Assembly (NCBI GenBank): GCA_015680685.1
Contig: MNCI01036481.1
Coordinates: 29,780 to 87,628, forward strand
Source of the DNA: Gnetum montanum
Taxonomy: Eukaryota; Streptophyta; Gnetopsida; Gnetales; Gnetaceae
Direction of reading: 5' to 3'
Length of the DNA stretch: 57,849 nucleotides
A program made the translations under genes and the position numbers. Under the pieces are notes generated by a model. It was not told the DNA's origin. It saw only the letters and a list, made by a program, of their open reading frames with translations, and did not search any database. How positions within the stretch are numbered: the stretch's first letter is position 1; each line of letters begins with the position of its first letter. This document shows positions 21,000 through 30,236 of the stretch, in pieces.

Positions 21000-22345
21000 G
21001 TATAGGTAGATCTTCTAGCAGATGTGCTAGACTTACATGGATTGCCACCAATGCAGAATATTGAGTACCAAATTGACTTCATCCCTAGTGCTACCATTCC
21101 AAATGAGAAAGCCTATAGGATGACAACAAATCAACAAGCTGAATTGCAAAGGCATGTAGAGGAGCTACTTGCGAATAGCTTTGTGAGGGAGGCAATTTCT
21201 TCTTGCATTGTTTTAGTATTGCTTGTGCCAAAGATGGACAATGAAGAATGGAGGATGTGCATTGATTCAAGGGCTGAGAACAAGATAACAATGAGGTATA
21301 GGTTTCCTATTCAAAGGATGGATGATATCCTTGATGTTTTTACCAATGCAGAGGTTTTTGGCAAAATTGATTTGAAGGGTGATTACCATCAAATTTGGAT
21401 CATGCTTGGTGATGAGTTGAAGACAATTTTAAAGACAACCAATGGATTATTTGAGTGGTTGGTGATGCCATTTGAGCTCACAAATGCTCCTACCACATTC
21501 ATGAGGTTGATGCATGATGTCCTCAAGGATTTGATCGGTAACGATTCTATTGTCTTCTTTGATGATACTTTGGTGTACAACTCTAATGCAGAAGAATACT
21601 TGGATCACTTGAGGAGAGTGTGTCCTAAGTTGGAGGAGGTACATTTAGTGATCAATGAGAAGGAGAGTCATTCTTCAAAAGGAAGATCACATACTTGGGA
21701 CATGTGATTTCTAAAAATCAAGTTCAGATAGAAGCCACCAAGGTGAAGGCTATTAGAGATTGACCAACTCCTAAAAATGTTAGGGACATAAGATTATTTC
21801 TTGGTTTAGTAGGTTTTTATAAGAGATTCATGAAAAATTTCAATGGTATTTCATAGTCTATGTTTGCTTTGCTTAAGAAGAATCAAGATTTTAGGTGGGG
21901 TGATGAAACCCAAAGAAGCTTTGACTTCTTGTAGGCAAAAATCACTAGTGAACTGGTGCTTGCAATACCAAATTTCCAAAAGCTTTTTCAAGTGGAGGTG
22001 GATGTAAGTGGACTTGCCATTGGAGGGATACTTTCACCAAAAGGAAGATGTTGGTTTCTTTTTAGAAAGTTGAATGTACCAAGGCAAACATATAGTGTAT
22101 ACGAAAAAGAATCATATGCTATTCTTTAAGCAATCAAGCATTAGAGGCATTATTTGTTGCCTAAGGAGTTCACTTTGATGACTAACCACAAAGCACTTCA
22201 ATTTCTCAATTCTCAAAAGAAGTTGAGTGTCAAACACATGAATTGGGTGGCACAATTGTAGGAGTTCAATTTTATGCTTAAGCACAAGAGTGAGAAAAAC
22301 CAGTGTGGTGGTGGATGCATTGTTTAGGGTGCATGTGGTGAATTT
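21000..22345 (+). pseudogene. Gypsy B reverse transcriptase and RNase H
   Basis: The 21024-21707 frame is open for 227 codons: MTTNQQAELQRHVEELLANS, RMCIDSRAENKITMRYRFPI, VFGKIDLKGDYHQIW, FEWLVMPFELTNAPTTFMRL and the catalytic box IVFFDDTLVYN with both Asp. The linker and RNase H follow in other frames: VEVDVSGLAIGGIL (about 21990-22035), YSVYEKESYAIL and FLNSQKKLSVKHMNW. RT is the best-preserved domain of this element, but stops and frameshifts downstream make it inactive. Confidence 0.9.
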
Positions 22346-22479
22346 CACCGTACCTCATGTGAAAAGGATGAATGCTTTTATTGATTTGTATAAACATGAT
22401 TCAAATTTTGGACATGTTTGGAGAAGCCTCAAAGAACAATTGTTGAGTTGGATAAACCAATGAAGGGACTCATATTCAA

Positions 22480-23780
22480 AATAAACTACTATTCAAGAAT
22501 GAGAAGATTTGTATTCCCAATTGTGATTTTAGGAAAAAGATTTTGATTGAAAAATGTTATGGTGGCATGGTAGGCCACATGGGCAGAGCTAAGACATTGG
22601 ATCTTGTGGGTAGGCACTATTTTTGGCTTTGAATGGCCTCTAAAGTCTCCAATTTGTGAAGGAGTATTTGTCATGTCAAAACTTAAAGGGAGGTAGAGGA
22701 GTTGATGGACATTATATGCCTTTGCCAATTCCCAAGGGTCCTTGGGAAAGTTTGTGAATGGACTTTGTGAGTGGGATTTCGAAGACTAAAAGTGGACATG
22801 ATGCTATCTTTGTGGTAGTCGACAGGTTCTCCAAGATGGCACACTTCCTTCTGTGTAAAAAGATGAGTCATGCATTTCATATTGCAAATTTATTTTTCCA
22901 TGGTGTGAAGTTGCATGGGATTCCCTTGAAAATTGTTGGTGATAGAGACTCCTAGTTTACTAGTCATTTTTTGAGGACCCTTTGAAAGATTTTAGGGACA
23001 AAGTTAAATTTTTCTAATGTATATCATCCACAGATTGATGGCCAAACTGAAGTGGTCAACTCTTTGCTTAATATTTTGAGATGTTTGTGTGAAGGATAGT
23101 TTAATAGTTGGGAGAATTTGTTGTGTTATGTGGAGTTTTTCTATAATAATGCTTTTCATCTTGCTATTGGGAAAAGCCTATTTGAGGTTCACCATGGCTT
23201 TTGTTCGAAGATGGTGGACAATGTTAGGATCTTTGATGGAGAAGCTCAATTGAGTGCTGATTTTGTGTGAGAGATGAAGGATTTTCATGCTCAAGTGAAG
23301 GCAAATCTTGAGAAGAAGTTAGAAGAAAAAGTCTTAAGGAGGAATTAGGGTAAGAGGATGCCCAAATTTGCTATTGGTGATCTTGTTTGGGTGCACTTGA
23401 AGAAGAAGAGGTTGAGAGGTGTTAACTTCTCAAAATTGAAGGCCAAAAGGATGGGTCCTTTTAGGATAAAGGCCAAAAGTAATGGCAATGCTTTTGAAAT
23501 TGACTTACTAAACAATGTGGGATGTCTTTTCTTTTTAATGTTATAAATCTTGTGCATTACCATGGGCCAACAGATGATGAAATTTTGTAGGGTAGCATCG
23601 ATGAGTTGAAGGGGGCTATTGACAAGTCTAAGCCTTCATAAGAGAGGAGGATAATTGTAATCAAGAAGAGAGAAGCTTCCAACACTCCTAGAGTAAAGAG
23701 GCATAAGTACTTGATTTATTCCGAGGATCAAACTCTTGATGATGCTGTTTGGGTCCATAAAAACCAAACTTGTTGAGTGG
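22480..23780 (+). pseudogene. Gypsy B integrase with C-terminal domain
   Basis: Core at 22758-22955: [40 protein letters not shown] and [20 protein letters not shown], containing the first two catalytic Asp. The third region (YVEFFYNNAFHLAIGKS) lies near 23130-23190. The C-terminal segment at 23358-23546 reads FAIGDLVWVHLKKKRLRGVN and MGPFRIKAKSNGNAFEIDLL. A basic tail follows. Several stops, mainly TAG and TGA. No clear chromodomain seen. Confidence 0.87.
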
Positions 23781-23842
23781 GGGATCACTTTTACCTCTAC
23801 TCCATTGTTCACCTAAGTTCACTTCTTGAAGGGTTAGAGAGC

Positions 23843-24734
23843 TGGTATAGGGACACCTCTTTTGGACCCCTTTTCATTGCTACAAGCAGAAGATTGAAGG
23901 CTTTGGATAGCTTGTGAGACATCTTGGACCTTTGCAAACATCTTGCCTAAAAACTAGGCATGCACAGGAGACATCTTAGTCATCCAAGAGACATTTTGTC
24001 TAAGAGTTGCCAGTTGATAGTTGATGTCCCATCTACATGCGAGATGTCTTGGCTAGAGAGGAGATATCTTGCATGTGGAGGAGGCATCTTGTCTCCAAAG
24101 GAGATGTTTTACCTAAAGAGTAGATGTCTTGCTTGAATGTCAAGTTTGATAAAGAGACATCTTGTCAAACTTGTAGATGTCCTGTTCAACCATGAAAGAG
24201 TTCCAAAGTGGTAGTTACAATGGGGAAACAACCGGGAATGTTGAGTTTAAGATTGGAAACAACTAGGATTCTCCAAGTTGGTCATGGGAAAGGTTTCCCT
24301 AAGGTCTTGGTTTTGTAATTTGATAAATATTGGTTTTGTGTTGCATGTTTTGGGTGCAAAGCGTTGAGAGAGATTGCGTATGACTTGTGTGTATCTCTGT
24401 GGTCAATTGTGTGTGTGATATTGCTCATTATGACTCTTTGTGTGTGTTGGATTGTCATCTTGTGTGAGTGAGTGAGGAAGAGGTCTAGATCGATTGTACC
24501 TTGCATTGAGGTTGATTATGTGTGTGGTTGTAGAGCCTCATGCTCTGCAATATTGTTGAATGTGTGAGTGATGTTCTATGGGATTATAGTTCCATTGTAT
24601 TTATAATCTACTTCCAGTTTTAATAGGAGATCACTAGTTTTTTTTTTTTTTTTTTGGCAAATTCATTGTCTTGCATACTACCTGGGTTTGGTGTGTTTTG
24701 AAGGATTAATGCAAATCAGAGTGACCCTGCACCA
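23843..24734 (+). repeat. Gypsy B 3' LTR
   Basis: Starts TGGTATAGGG after GAAGGGTTAGAGAGC and ends CTGCACCA. U3 carries the densest motif array of the window: GAGACA at 23916, 23968, 23988 and 24154, TGTCTC at 24090, and further AGATGTCT units at 24042 and 24122. A T18 run lies near 24639-24656. Confidence 0.92.
23905..24185 (+). promoter_or_regulatory. Candidate LTR enhancer: cluster of AGA(CA/TG)TCT units with five AuxRE-like hexamers
   Basis: About eleven exact or one-mismatch units in 280 nt, in both orientations of the central octamer. TGTCTC is the classical auxin response core bound by ARF proteins; here it or its complement occurs five times. Whether ARFs bind is inference; the repetition is seen directly, also in the 5' LTR and in gypsy A. 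Confidence 0.45.
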
Positions 24735-25290
24735 CAAACTATAGTTTTTCTACTAAGATGGTTGATGAGTTGAAAAAATTTGATAACTGTGCTTCTTTGA
24801 GCACTGAATTTGTTGAGCAAATGAAAGAATTGCATCATCAAGGGAAAGCTAAATTGGAAAGTAAAGTCAAAGAGGTGATTACCAAGAACAATGAAGGCAA
24901 AAGAAAAGTTGAGTTTGATGTTGGAGATTATGTTTGAATCTATTTGAGCAAGGATAAGCAAAGGAATATGCACATCGTCAACAACTCATGGAAGATTGGT
25001 CCATTTAGAATTAGTGCCAAAATAAATGATAATGCCCATGAGATTGATTTGCCTAATGATTTTCCAATTTCTTGTGTTTTTAATGTTTAAGCTTTGACTC
25101 CATTCCCTAGTAGAGTTTTAACATCAGATTTGGAGGATAGTTTCGAAGTCCTTATGGATGCTATTATAGGTTAAGGTTCATTAAGTGCATCAAGGAAGAT
25201 AGTTGTGCGAGAAACAAGGGAGGCTAGAAGTACAAGAGGTAAGAAGAGACGTAAGTATTTGATGCCATTTGGGTACGTGAGTCTGATTTG
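24735..25290 (+). pseudogene. Gypsy A integrase C-terminal domain
   Basis: Picks up the frame left at 18274: YSFSTKMVDELKKFDNCASL, TEFVEQMKELHHQGKAKLES, VEFDVGDYV, then WKIGPFRISAKINDNAHEID and LEDSFEVLMDAIIG. It parallels gypsy B integrase (EMKDFHAQVKANLEKKLEEK). A TGA inside GDYV and several TAG/TAA follow. The Arg/Lys-rich end (REARSTRGKKRRKYLM) corresponds to the basic tail of gypsy B. Confidence 0.85.
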
Positions 25291-25352
25291 GGTTTGTGGG
25301 GGCTTGATGATCTCCCAAGCGTAGTACGCAAAATGTCCTAGTGCATTTTTTT

Positions 25353-25366
25353 GAAGGTGAGGGAGA
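25353..25366 (+). other. Gypsy A polypurine tract
   Basis: GAAGGTGAGGGAGA directly before TGATGAGGAC, positioned like the purine tract of gypsy B before its 3' LTR. Confidence 0.6.
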
Positions 25367-26130
25367 TGATGAGGACATTAACTTAGATCTAATGTACTTT
25401 ATCCTGTTGTGTGTTTGTGTAGGAGTGTCTTGTGTCTTGCACCTTATGCATGTTTTGGGAGTGTTTTAGGGGATTCAAGTCAAAGAGAAAGTCAAGGGAG
25501 GTCAAAAGAATGAATGCAGGATGCTGCTTGGAGGTCAAAGTGGATTGCTGTTGGAGCAGCTACAAGCTTGGGGATGTATTGGTATTGGCTGAATCCATTG
25601 CTATCAAGACGTCTTGGCAGTGAGGCCATACACTGATTGGCAAGACATTTTGAGTGTGAACGTTGGGCACTTTTGGTGAGACATTATGCATGCCTTGAGA
25701 TGTCTTGCTTAAACTGAACTACACTTCTGATGGGTCATCTTGATATGTTTGGGATGTCTTGGACTTTGAAATTTGGGTGCCAAGGGAAGCTGAACAGTCA
25801 TGACAATGCTATAAATTGATAGCTTGGGTTCAATTTTGGACACAATTTTTAGGGGAGACGAGAGACCAAGAAGAGGAGAAGAGGGTCCATCCTTGAGAGG
25901 TGGCTTTGAGTCCTTTTGAGGGAGTGAGTGAGAGTGGTGAGGGAATTTGATATTGATGCCTAATCCTTGGATTTCATGCTTCATATCCATTGTGTATTTT
26001 GTTGTTTGTTCTCAACAAGAGTAAAGAACAATTTCCTTGTTCATGTTCATTGGGACTTTTGGTGTGTTTTTGACATCTTGAGGGCCTGGATTGTGGAATC
26101 CAAAGGGGCTTCTCATCACAATTCAGATTG
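25367..26130 (+). repeat. Gypsy A 3' LTR (right end approximate)
   Basis: Starts TG after the purine tract. Contains the same kind of motif cluster as gypsy B: CAAGACGTCTTGG near 25607, GAGACA at 25678, GAGATGTCTTG near 25698, GGGATGTCTTGG near 25750. The right end lies between about 26090 and 26140, where the sequence changes into the leader of element X. No matching 5' LTR is recognisable before 8577. Confidence 0.6.
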
Positions 26131-26195
26131 AAAAAAACTCAATTACTTTGCCATTAAATCACTAAACACAATTTGTCACAGGTTTAGATCACAAC

Positions 26196-26212
26196 GCTAC
26201 TTAGATACTACT
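26196..26212 (-). other. Element X primer binding site (decayed)
   Basis: Two nucleotides inside the 26213-26674 LTR, the minus strand reads TAGTATCTAAGT; 8 of 12 positions match the initiator tRNA-Met site. It supports minus orientation of X. Confidence 0.45.
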
Positions 26213-26674
26213 TGTTACAAATATTAAGTTTTGCAAAATGGAATAAATATTGATAGCAGAGTGATAATAGTTAATAGAGAAACTAGGTAGAATACAACGA
26301 GAGAGAGGCAATGCAGAAACGGAAAAAATAACTTATTTATATCATTAAAACATAGAGATTGCAAGCTAGTGCTTCCACACAGAAACCCTTGAAATAGAGA
26401 CCTCACACTCTCGACTTATTGCTACCACAAACCCCAACATAGGATCATATAGGTAATACTATGTTACATATGATAATAAAAATTACAGTTAACTTCAACC
26501 CATGTTCTTTCTGTTTTCAAAAGTAACTTCAGACCTCTAAAATAACAAAATTTATAAAAGGTTCATGAATATGTAGAACTGATATTTTTATAAATAAAAT
26601 CCTCAACTTGTTATTTTTGAAAACTAGCAGCATAATGGAAGTTAACTCCAAGATTTGCTTCACCATCTGCAACG
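26213..26674 (-). repeat. Element X, 5' LTR (high-coordinate copy) with TSD TGTAC at 26675-26679
   Basis: 462 nt, homologous to 7541-7972 along its length, with several small indels. Directly followed by the target duplication and then by the copia Y codons for ELVH (minus strand). Confidence 0.8.
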
Positions 26675-27240
26675 TGTACGAGCTCTAATGTTTGTAAAAT
26701 TGAAATTTCGTTTTGGAAATGCCATTCCTGATTGCTTTCAGGGATGCATATTTCACAAAACTTGTCATTTATCTGCAAGTTGATCCTTGCTTATCTTGTT
26801 TACAATATTTGGTAACTCTTCCAAATATCTGTAATTTAAATTGGGCTGATTCTCAGATGCTAGATACTCTTTAAATTATCCTGACATATCATGAATGTAG
26901 CATCACGTATGGGATACACCATTTCTTTTAAAATTTTGTGCTATGATTAGATTGTTATTCTATTCCGTTACATGACATTGACATGCTGCATTGGATTTTG
27001 TTTCAAAAATAACATCATCTGTTCCTAAGTAATTCATTCATAGTTAAGACATTAACTTCCTTAACAGTTGGTGAATATTATACAATTGCCATCTTGATTT
27101 GCAAACCATTCAACTCCCTTCAAATTTGACCTTTTTCTTATATCAATATTGATTTTCAGTTGGTGTGTTTGGAGTTTCATTACATTGATATTGTATTTCA
27201 TTACATTGATATTGTATACTGCTAAACAATGATTTATTTC
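26675..27240 (-). pseudogene. Copia Y, 5' half: protease end and GAG-pre-integrase domain
   Basis: Minus strand. Near 26930-26870: HKILKEMVYPIRDATFMICQ, which resembles the copia segment after the protease (IKEVYYIPDAT). Then NYRYLEELPNIVNKISKDQL and CEICIP with GKQSGMAFPKRN in a neighbouring frame, which is the GAG-pre-integrase domain. The frame reaches LELVH at 26675 and is cut there; VHSNI resumes at 7540. The upstream gag is not recognisable. A 19-kb insertion thus separates two adjacent codons of one gene. Confidence 0.75.
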
Positions 27241-28510
27241 AAGTTAAATTTCATGAATCCTTTCATGTACCATCATGTTTTGTCCTGGATAGATTGAACC
27301 TTTTATCCTTAATAGTTTTTAAGGTATATAGCCTTTATGCAGACATGGTGTATTTGTCTTCATCGTCTTTGTTCTCAGGGCTTTCTATACACACAACTTT
27401 CTCATTTCTGTTCTTTTATATGTCATATTTCTCATCATTTTTTCTCATTTCTGTTGCATCTTTTATGTATCATATTTCTCATCAGTTTTTACACAATTCT
27501 TATATTTGTGGAATTTTAAGTTGAACCAATAATTTTTCATGCAAACAAGATATTTTTTTTACCACCACTGCAAGATATTTTCTTACCACCTCTATTCTTT
27601 TTATTCCTTATTTGCTTATTATTGTTTATTATGACCTTGAATTTTATTTCTAGTCTATTGAGGCTTTTATCTTTGTAACTTATGTTGTCCAGCATACATA
27701 GCTTGATTCTATTTTTCATTTCCAGACATTATTACCCTACTTATGAAATGCAGATTGGAATCCTAATTGAGCTCAACATGATCAAGATCAATGATGGAAT
27801 TGCAATACTGATTTCAGGCAATTCCAAGTGATTCTAGATGAATTTGACTTGATTATACCTTTTGTTAACAGAAACATAATACATTTTCCAAAATTCTTAA
27901 ATATGTGGTCCTCTTTTATGTTATTTCAATATCACGATTTGGTGCTCTAGTAATCCCAAACTCCAGCAAGGTGTTGTAATTTTTTTTTTGATAACCCATT
28001 ACTTAACTTATTCAACATCTTGATCTTTGTGACAATATTGTAGCCTTTATCTATGTAGTGCCCCAGATTTTTACATGTAACCTTAGTACTCTATTAAATA
28101 CTTAGATTTTAACTTGTTTTAAAGATTATATATATATATATTTGTAGATGTGTTTGATGTTTCTAAGTAATATGAAGACTTTTGATTAGGTGACATAAGC
28201 AAGATTACTAATCCCTTTTAATTTCTTTATATATATATAATTGATGAATGGACATGGCAAAGTTTAGCATTATTTTAGAATAATACTATGAAATTAATGT
28301 AATGGGGATCTATGGTTTATTTTGTTGTTTAGCTAGAAACTTTAATTTATTGAATAAATTAATTAAAATATGTTAAAAATTCATAGTTGTAAGATTGTAT
28401 TTAAATTTGGTGGACTAACTGAGTTTTACACCTAAAGTATAGATCTACAATTAGTGTCTCAATTTGAGTCCTTGATTTTGAGATTTTAATATTAAATGAT
28501 CAAAAAGTAC
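27241..28510. other. AT-rich stretch without recognised gene
   Basis: Possibly the copia Y gag/leader region, but no domain can be read on either strand. Contains a duplicated TTTCATTACATTGATATTGT just before it (27175-27215) and (TA)n at 28128-28143. Short open frames here look like chance. Confidence 0.5.
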
Positions 28511-28520
28511 TTTTTGCGAC

Positions 28521-28890
28521 CATCATCATCATCATCTAGCCTTGTCCCAACAAAATGGGTCAACTACATGAGTTTTTTTTTGCCGTTCACTACTATAAAG
28601 AGCTAAATCTTTGTTTATTTGCAGTTTCTTCAAATCATCTTTGATTGTTTTTTTCTTCTTTTGATATCTTCTTTAGTTATTCTTTTTGTGGCTATCATAA
28701 AATATTGATGTAGGAACTTCTTTTTATAGGCTTATTGTCCAATCTTCTTTGTACATGTCCAAATCATCTAAGCTGCCATTCTTGTAGCTTATCTAAAATA
28801 GAAGGCACTCCAAGTCTTCTTCTAATGTTTTTATTATGTAGTTTATCTCTTTTGGTAACATTTAACATCTATTGAAACATTTGCATTTCT
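28521..28890 (-). mobile_element. RTE-like LINE 3' end, copy i
   Basis: Minus strand. Parallel to copy ii just to the right: the same order of segments, and a 3' end made of (ATC)5 at 28521-28535 instead of poly(A). More degenerate than copy ii, with no long frame. Confidence 0.65.
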
Positions 28891-28910
28891 ACCACATTGG
28901 AATTTTGATT

Positions 28911-29276
28911 CATCATCATCATCATGCTAGCCTTGTCCTAATAAAATGGGATCAACTACATAAGTTTGTTTTCACCTTTCACCTCTATGGAGAGCTAGAT
29001 CTTTGTTTATTTCCAGTTTCTTCAAATCATCTTCCCTCGTTTTTTCCCATGCCTTCTTTGGTTTTCTCTTTGCTGGCTTTCTTGGAACAATAATAGAGCA
29101 ACCTTTGTTTATAGGCTCATTCTCTGATCTTCTTTGCACACATCTTAACCATCTAAAGCACCATTCTTGTAGCTTATCTGCAATAGAAGCTACTTTAAGT
29201 CTTCCTTTGATGTCTATATTATGTAGTTTGTCTCTTCTAGTAACATTTAACATCCATCAAAGCATTTGCATTTTTG
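28911..29276 (-). pseudogene. RTE-like LINE C-terminus, copy ii, with trinucleotide 3' tail
   Basis: The minus frame 29253-28972 reads RRDKLHNIDIKGRLKVASIA, DKLQEWCFRWLRCVQRRSEN, then AKRKPKKAWEKTREDDLKKL and VVDPILLGQG. This matches the well-known end of plant RTE-type LINE proteins (RRDKIRNEDI, RLRWFGHV, GRPKKTW, ADP). The 3' end is an (ATC)n tract at 28911-28925. The upstream RT part is probably 34457-34790, displaced by L1-C. The C-terminal region lies after RT and its function is not defined. Confidence 0.75.
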
Positions 29277-29681
29277 NNNNNNNNNNNNNNNNNNNNNNNN
29301 NNNNNNNNNNNNNNNNNNNNNNNNNNNNNNNNNNNNNNNNNNNNNNNNNNNNNNNNNNNNNNNNNNNNNNNNNNNNNNNNNNNNNNNNNNNNNNNNNNNN
29401 NNNNNNNNNNNNNNNNNNNNNNNNNNNNNNNNNNNNNNNNNNNNNNNNNNNNNNNNNNNNNNNNNNNNNNNNNNNNNNNNNNNNNNNNNNNNNNNNNNNN
29501 NNNNNNNNNNNNNNNNNNNNNNNNNNNNNNNNNNNNNNNNNNNNNNNNNNNNNNNNNNNNNNNNNNNNNNNNNNNNNNNNNNNNNNNNNNNNNNNNNNNN
29601 NNNNNNNNNNNNNNNNNNNNNNNNNNNNNNNNNNNNNNNNNNNNNNNNNNNNNNNNNNNNNNNNNNNNNNNNNNNNNNNNN
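29277..29681. other. Assembly gap, 405 N
   Basis: Run of N. It hides the 3' end of L1-C, its second target duplication, and the segment of the RTE-like LINE between RT and its C-terminus. Confidence 1.
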
Positions 29682-30236
29682 GAGGGGAGGGAGTGCATTG
29701 CCCCCCCCGACCCCAAATTCAGAGGTTATGGAGCCACAACACAAAACCACATCAGAAAATAAGGCTAGATTGGCCAATTGGAAACAACGGGAACAGTATC
29801 CCAACCCTAAGGAGGGAGACTATGGATGTGTCGGTAGGCTATGACATGCACAGTGTGGATGTTCAAGAGCATGGAGGATATCCAAAGTATTACGGTGCAA
29901 TTCGGAATCCATGAAACTAGCTGCCTGTTGAATTGCTTGCATGGCAGCCTCTCGATGACTCTGCTTCTCAGCCAACATCCCCCTGTCTGGGTGGAAACAT
30001 GTGGACATACAGTGGATGTGTCGTTCGAGCACCCCCCATGAGCAGTCACAATTTATGCTTAGCACAACATATGGACATCTCCCCTCTCGAAGCCATTGTT
30101 GTGCACTTTGCTTGTGCGCTCGGTCCAGCTGCCTTTGTCTTTGTCTTTCCTCTTACTGTTCTTGCTCTTGTTGCTCCTGCTTTGCCCTCTTGCGCTCTCT
30201 ATGAGCAGCCTCCTCCTATAGCAACTCCTCTTGAAT

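Larger units (their letters stand above)
18275..24734 (+). mobile_element. Gypsy B, complete but degenerate Ty3/gypsy element inside gypsy A
   Basis: Two LTRs (18275-19125 and 23843-24734), primer site at 19130, gag, protease, RT, RNase H, integrase in the standard gypsy order, and a purine tract GAAGGGTTAGAGAG before the 3' LTR. Flanking repeats CAAAT (18270-18274) and CAAAC (24735-24739) fit a 5-bp target duplication with one transition. The integrase frame of gypsy A (VAN then YSFSTKMVD) supports the same junction. The LTRs differ noticeably, mostly by transitions and small indels, so the insertion is old. Confidence 0.92.
8331..26130 (+). mobile_element. Gypsy A, Ty3/gypsy retrotransposon interrupted by L1-B and gypsy B
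   Basis: Plus-strand element with gag at 8577, RT from about 10.07 kb, RNase H split by L1-B at 11226/17313, and integrase split by gypsy B at 18274/24735. The integrase C-terminus runs to about 25.29 kb, followed by a polypurine tract GAAGGTGAGGGAGA (25353-25366) and a 3' LTR. Removing the two insertions leaves a body of normal gypsy length. The 5' LTR is absent or reduced to a stub before 8577. Its proteins resemble those of gypsy B, so the two are sister families. Every domain carries stops and frameshifts. Confidence 0.85.
7541..26674 (-). mobile_element. LTR element X (minus strand), host of the nested gypsy A/L1-B/gypsy B stack
   Basis: Two related LTRs, 7541-7972 and 26213-26674, start TGTTACAAA and end CAACA or CAACG on the plus strand. 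Orientation is minus. Just outside the low-coordinate LTR the minus strand reads AAGTGGAAGA, a copia-type polypurine tract. Just inside the high-coordinate LTR the minus strand reads TAGTATCTAAGT, 8 of 12 matches to the initiator-tRNA-Met primer site TGGTATCAGAGC. Apart from nested elements, only about 0.45 kb of X interior is left and I see no coding domain in it. X was therefore either a small non-autonomous element or lost its coding region when gypsy A arrived. TSD TGCAC/TGTAC. Confidence 0.65.

Noticed and set aside
23843-23852. Placing the gypsy B 3' LTR start at the GTGGGGGA tract near 23780
   Set aside because: The 5' LTR has no homology to the about 70 nt in between, and the start at 23843 gives TG/CA ends and a target duplication.
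29003-29914. Long open frames of 159-303 codons spanning the N run
   Set aside because: They are created by translating N as X; no sequence supports them.
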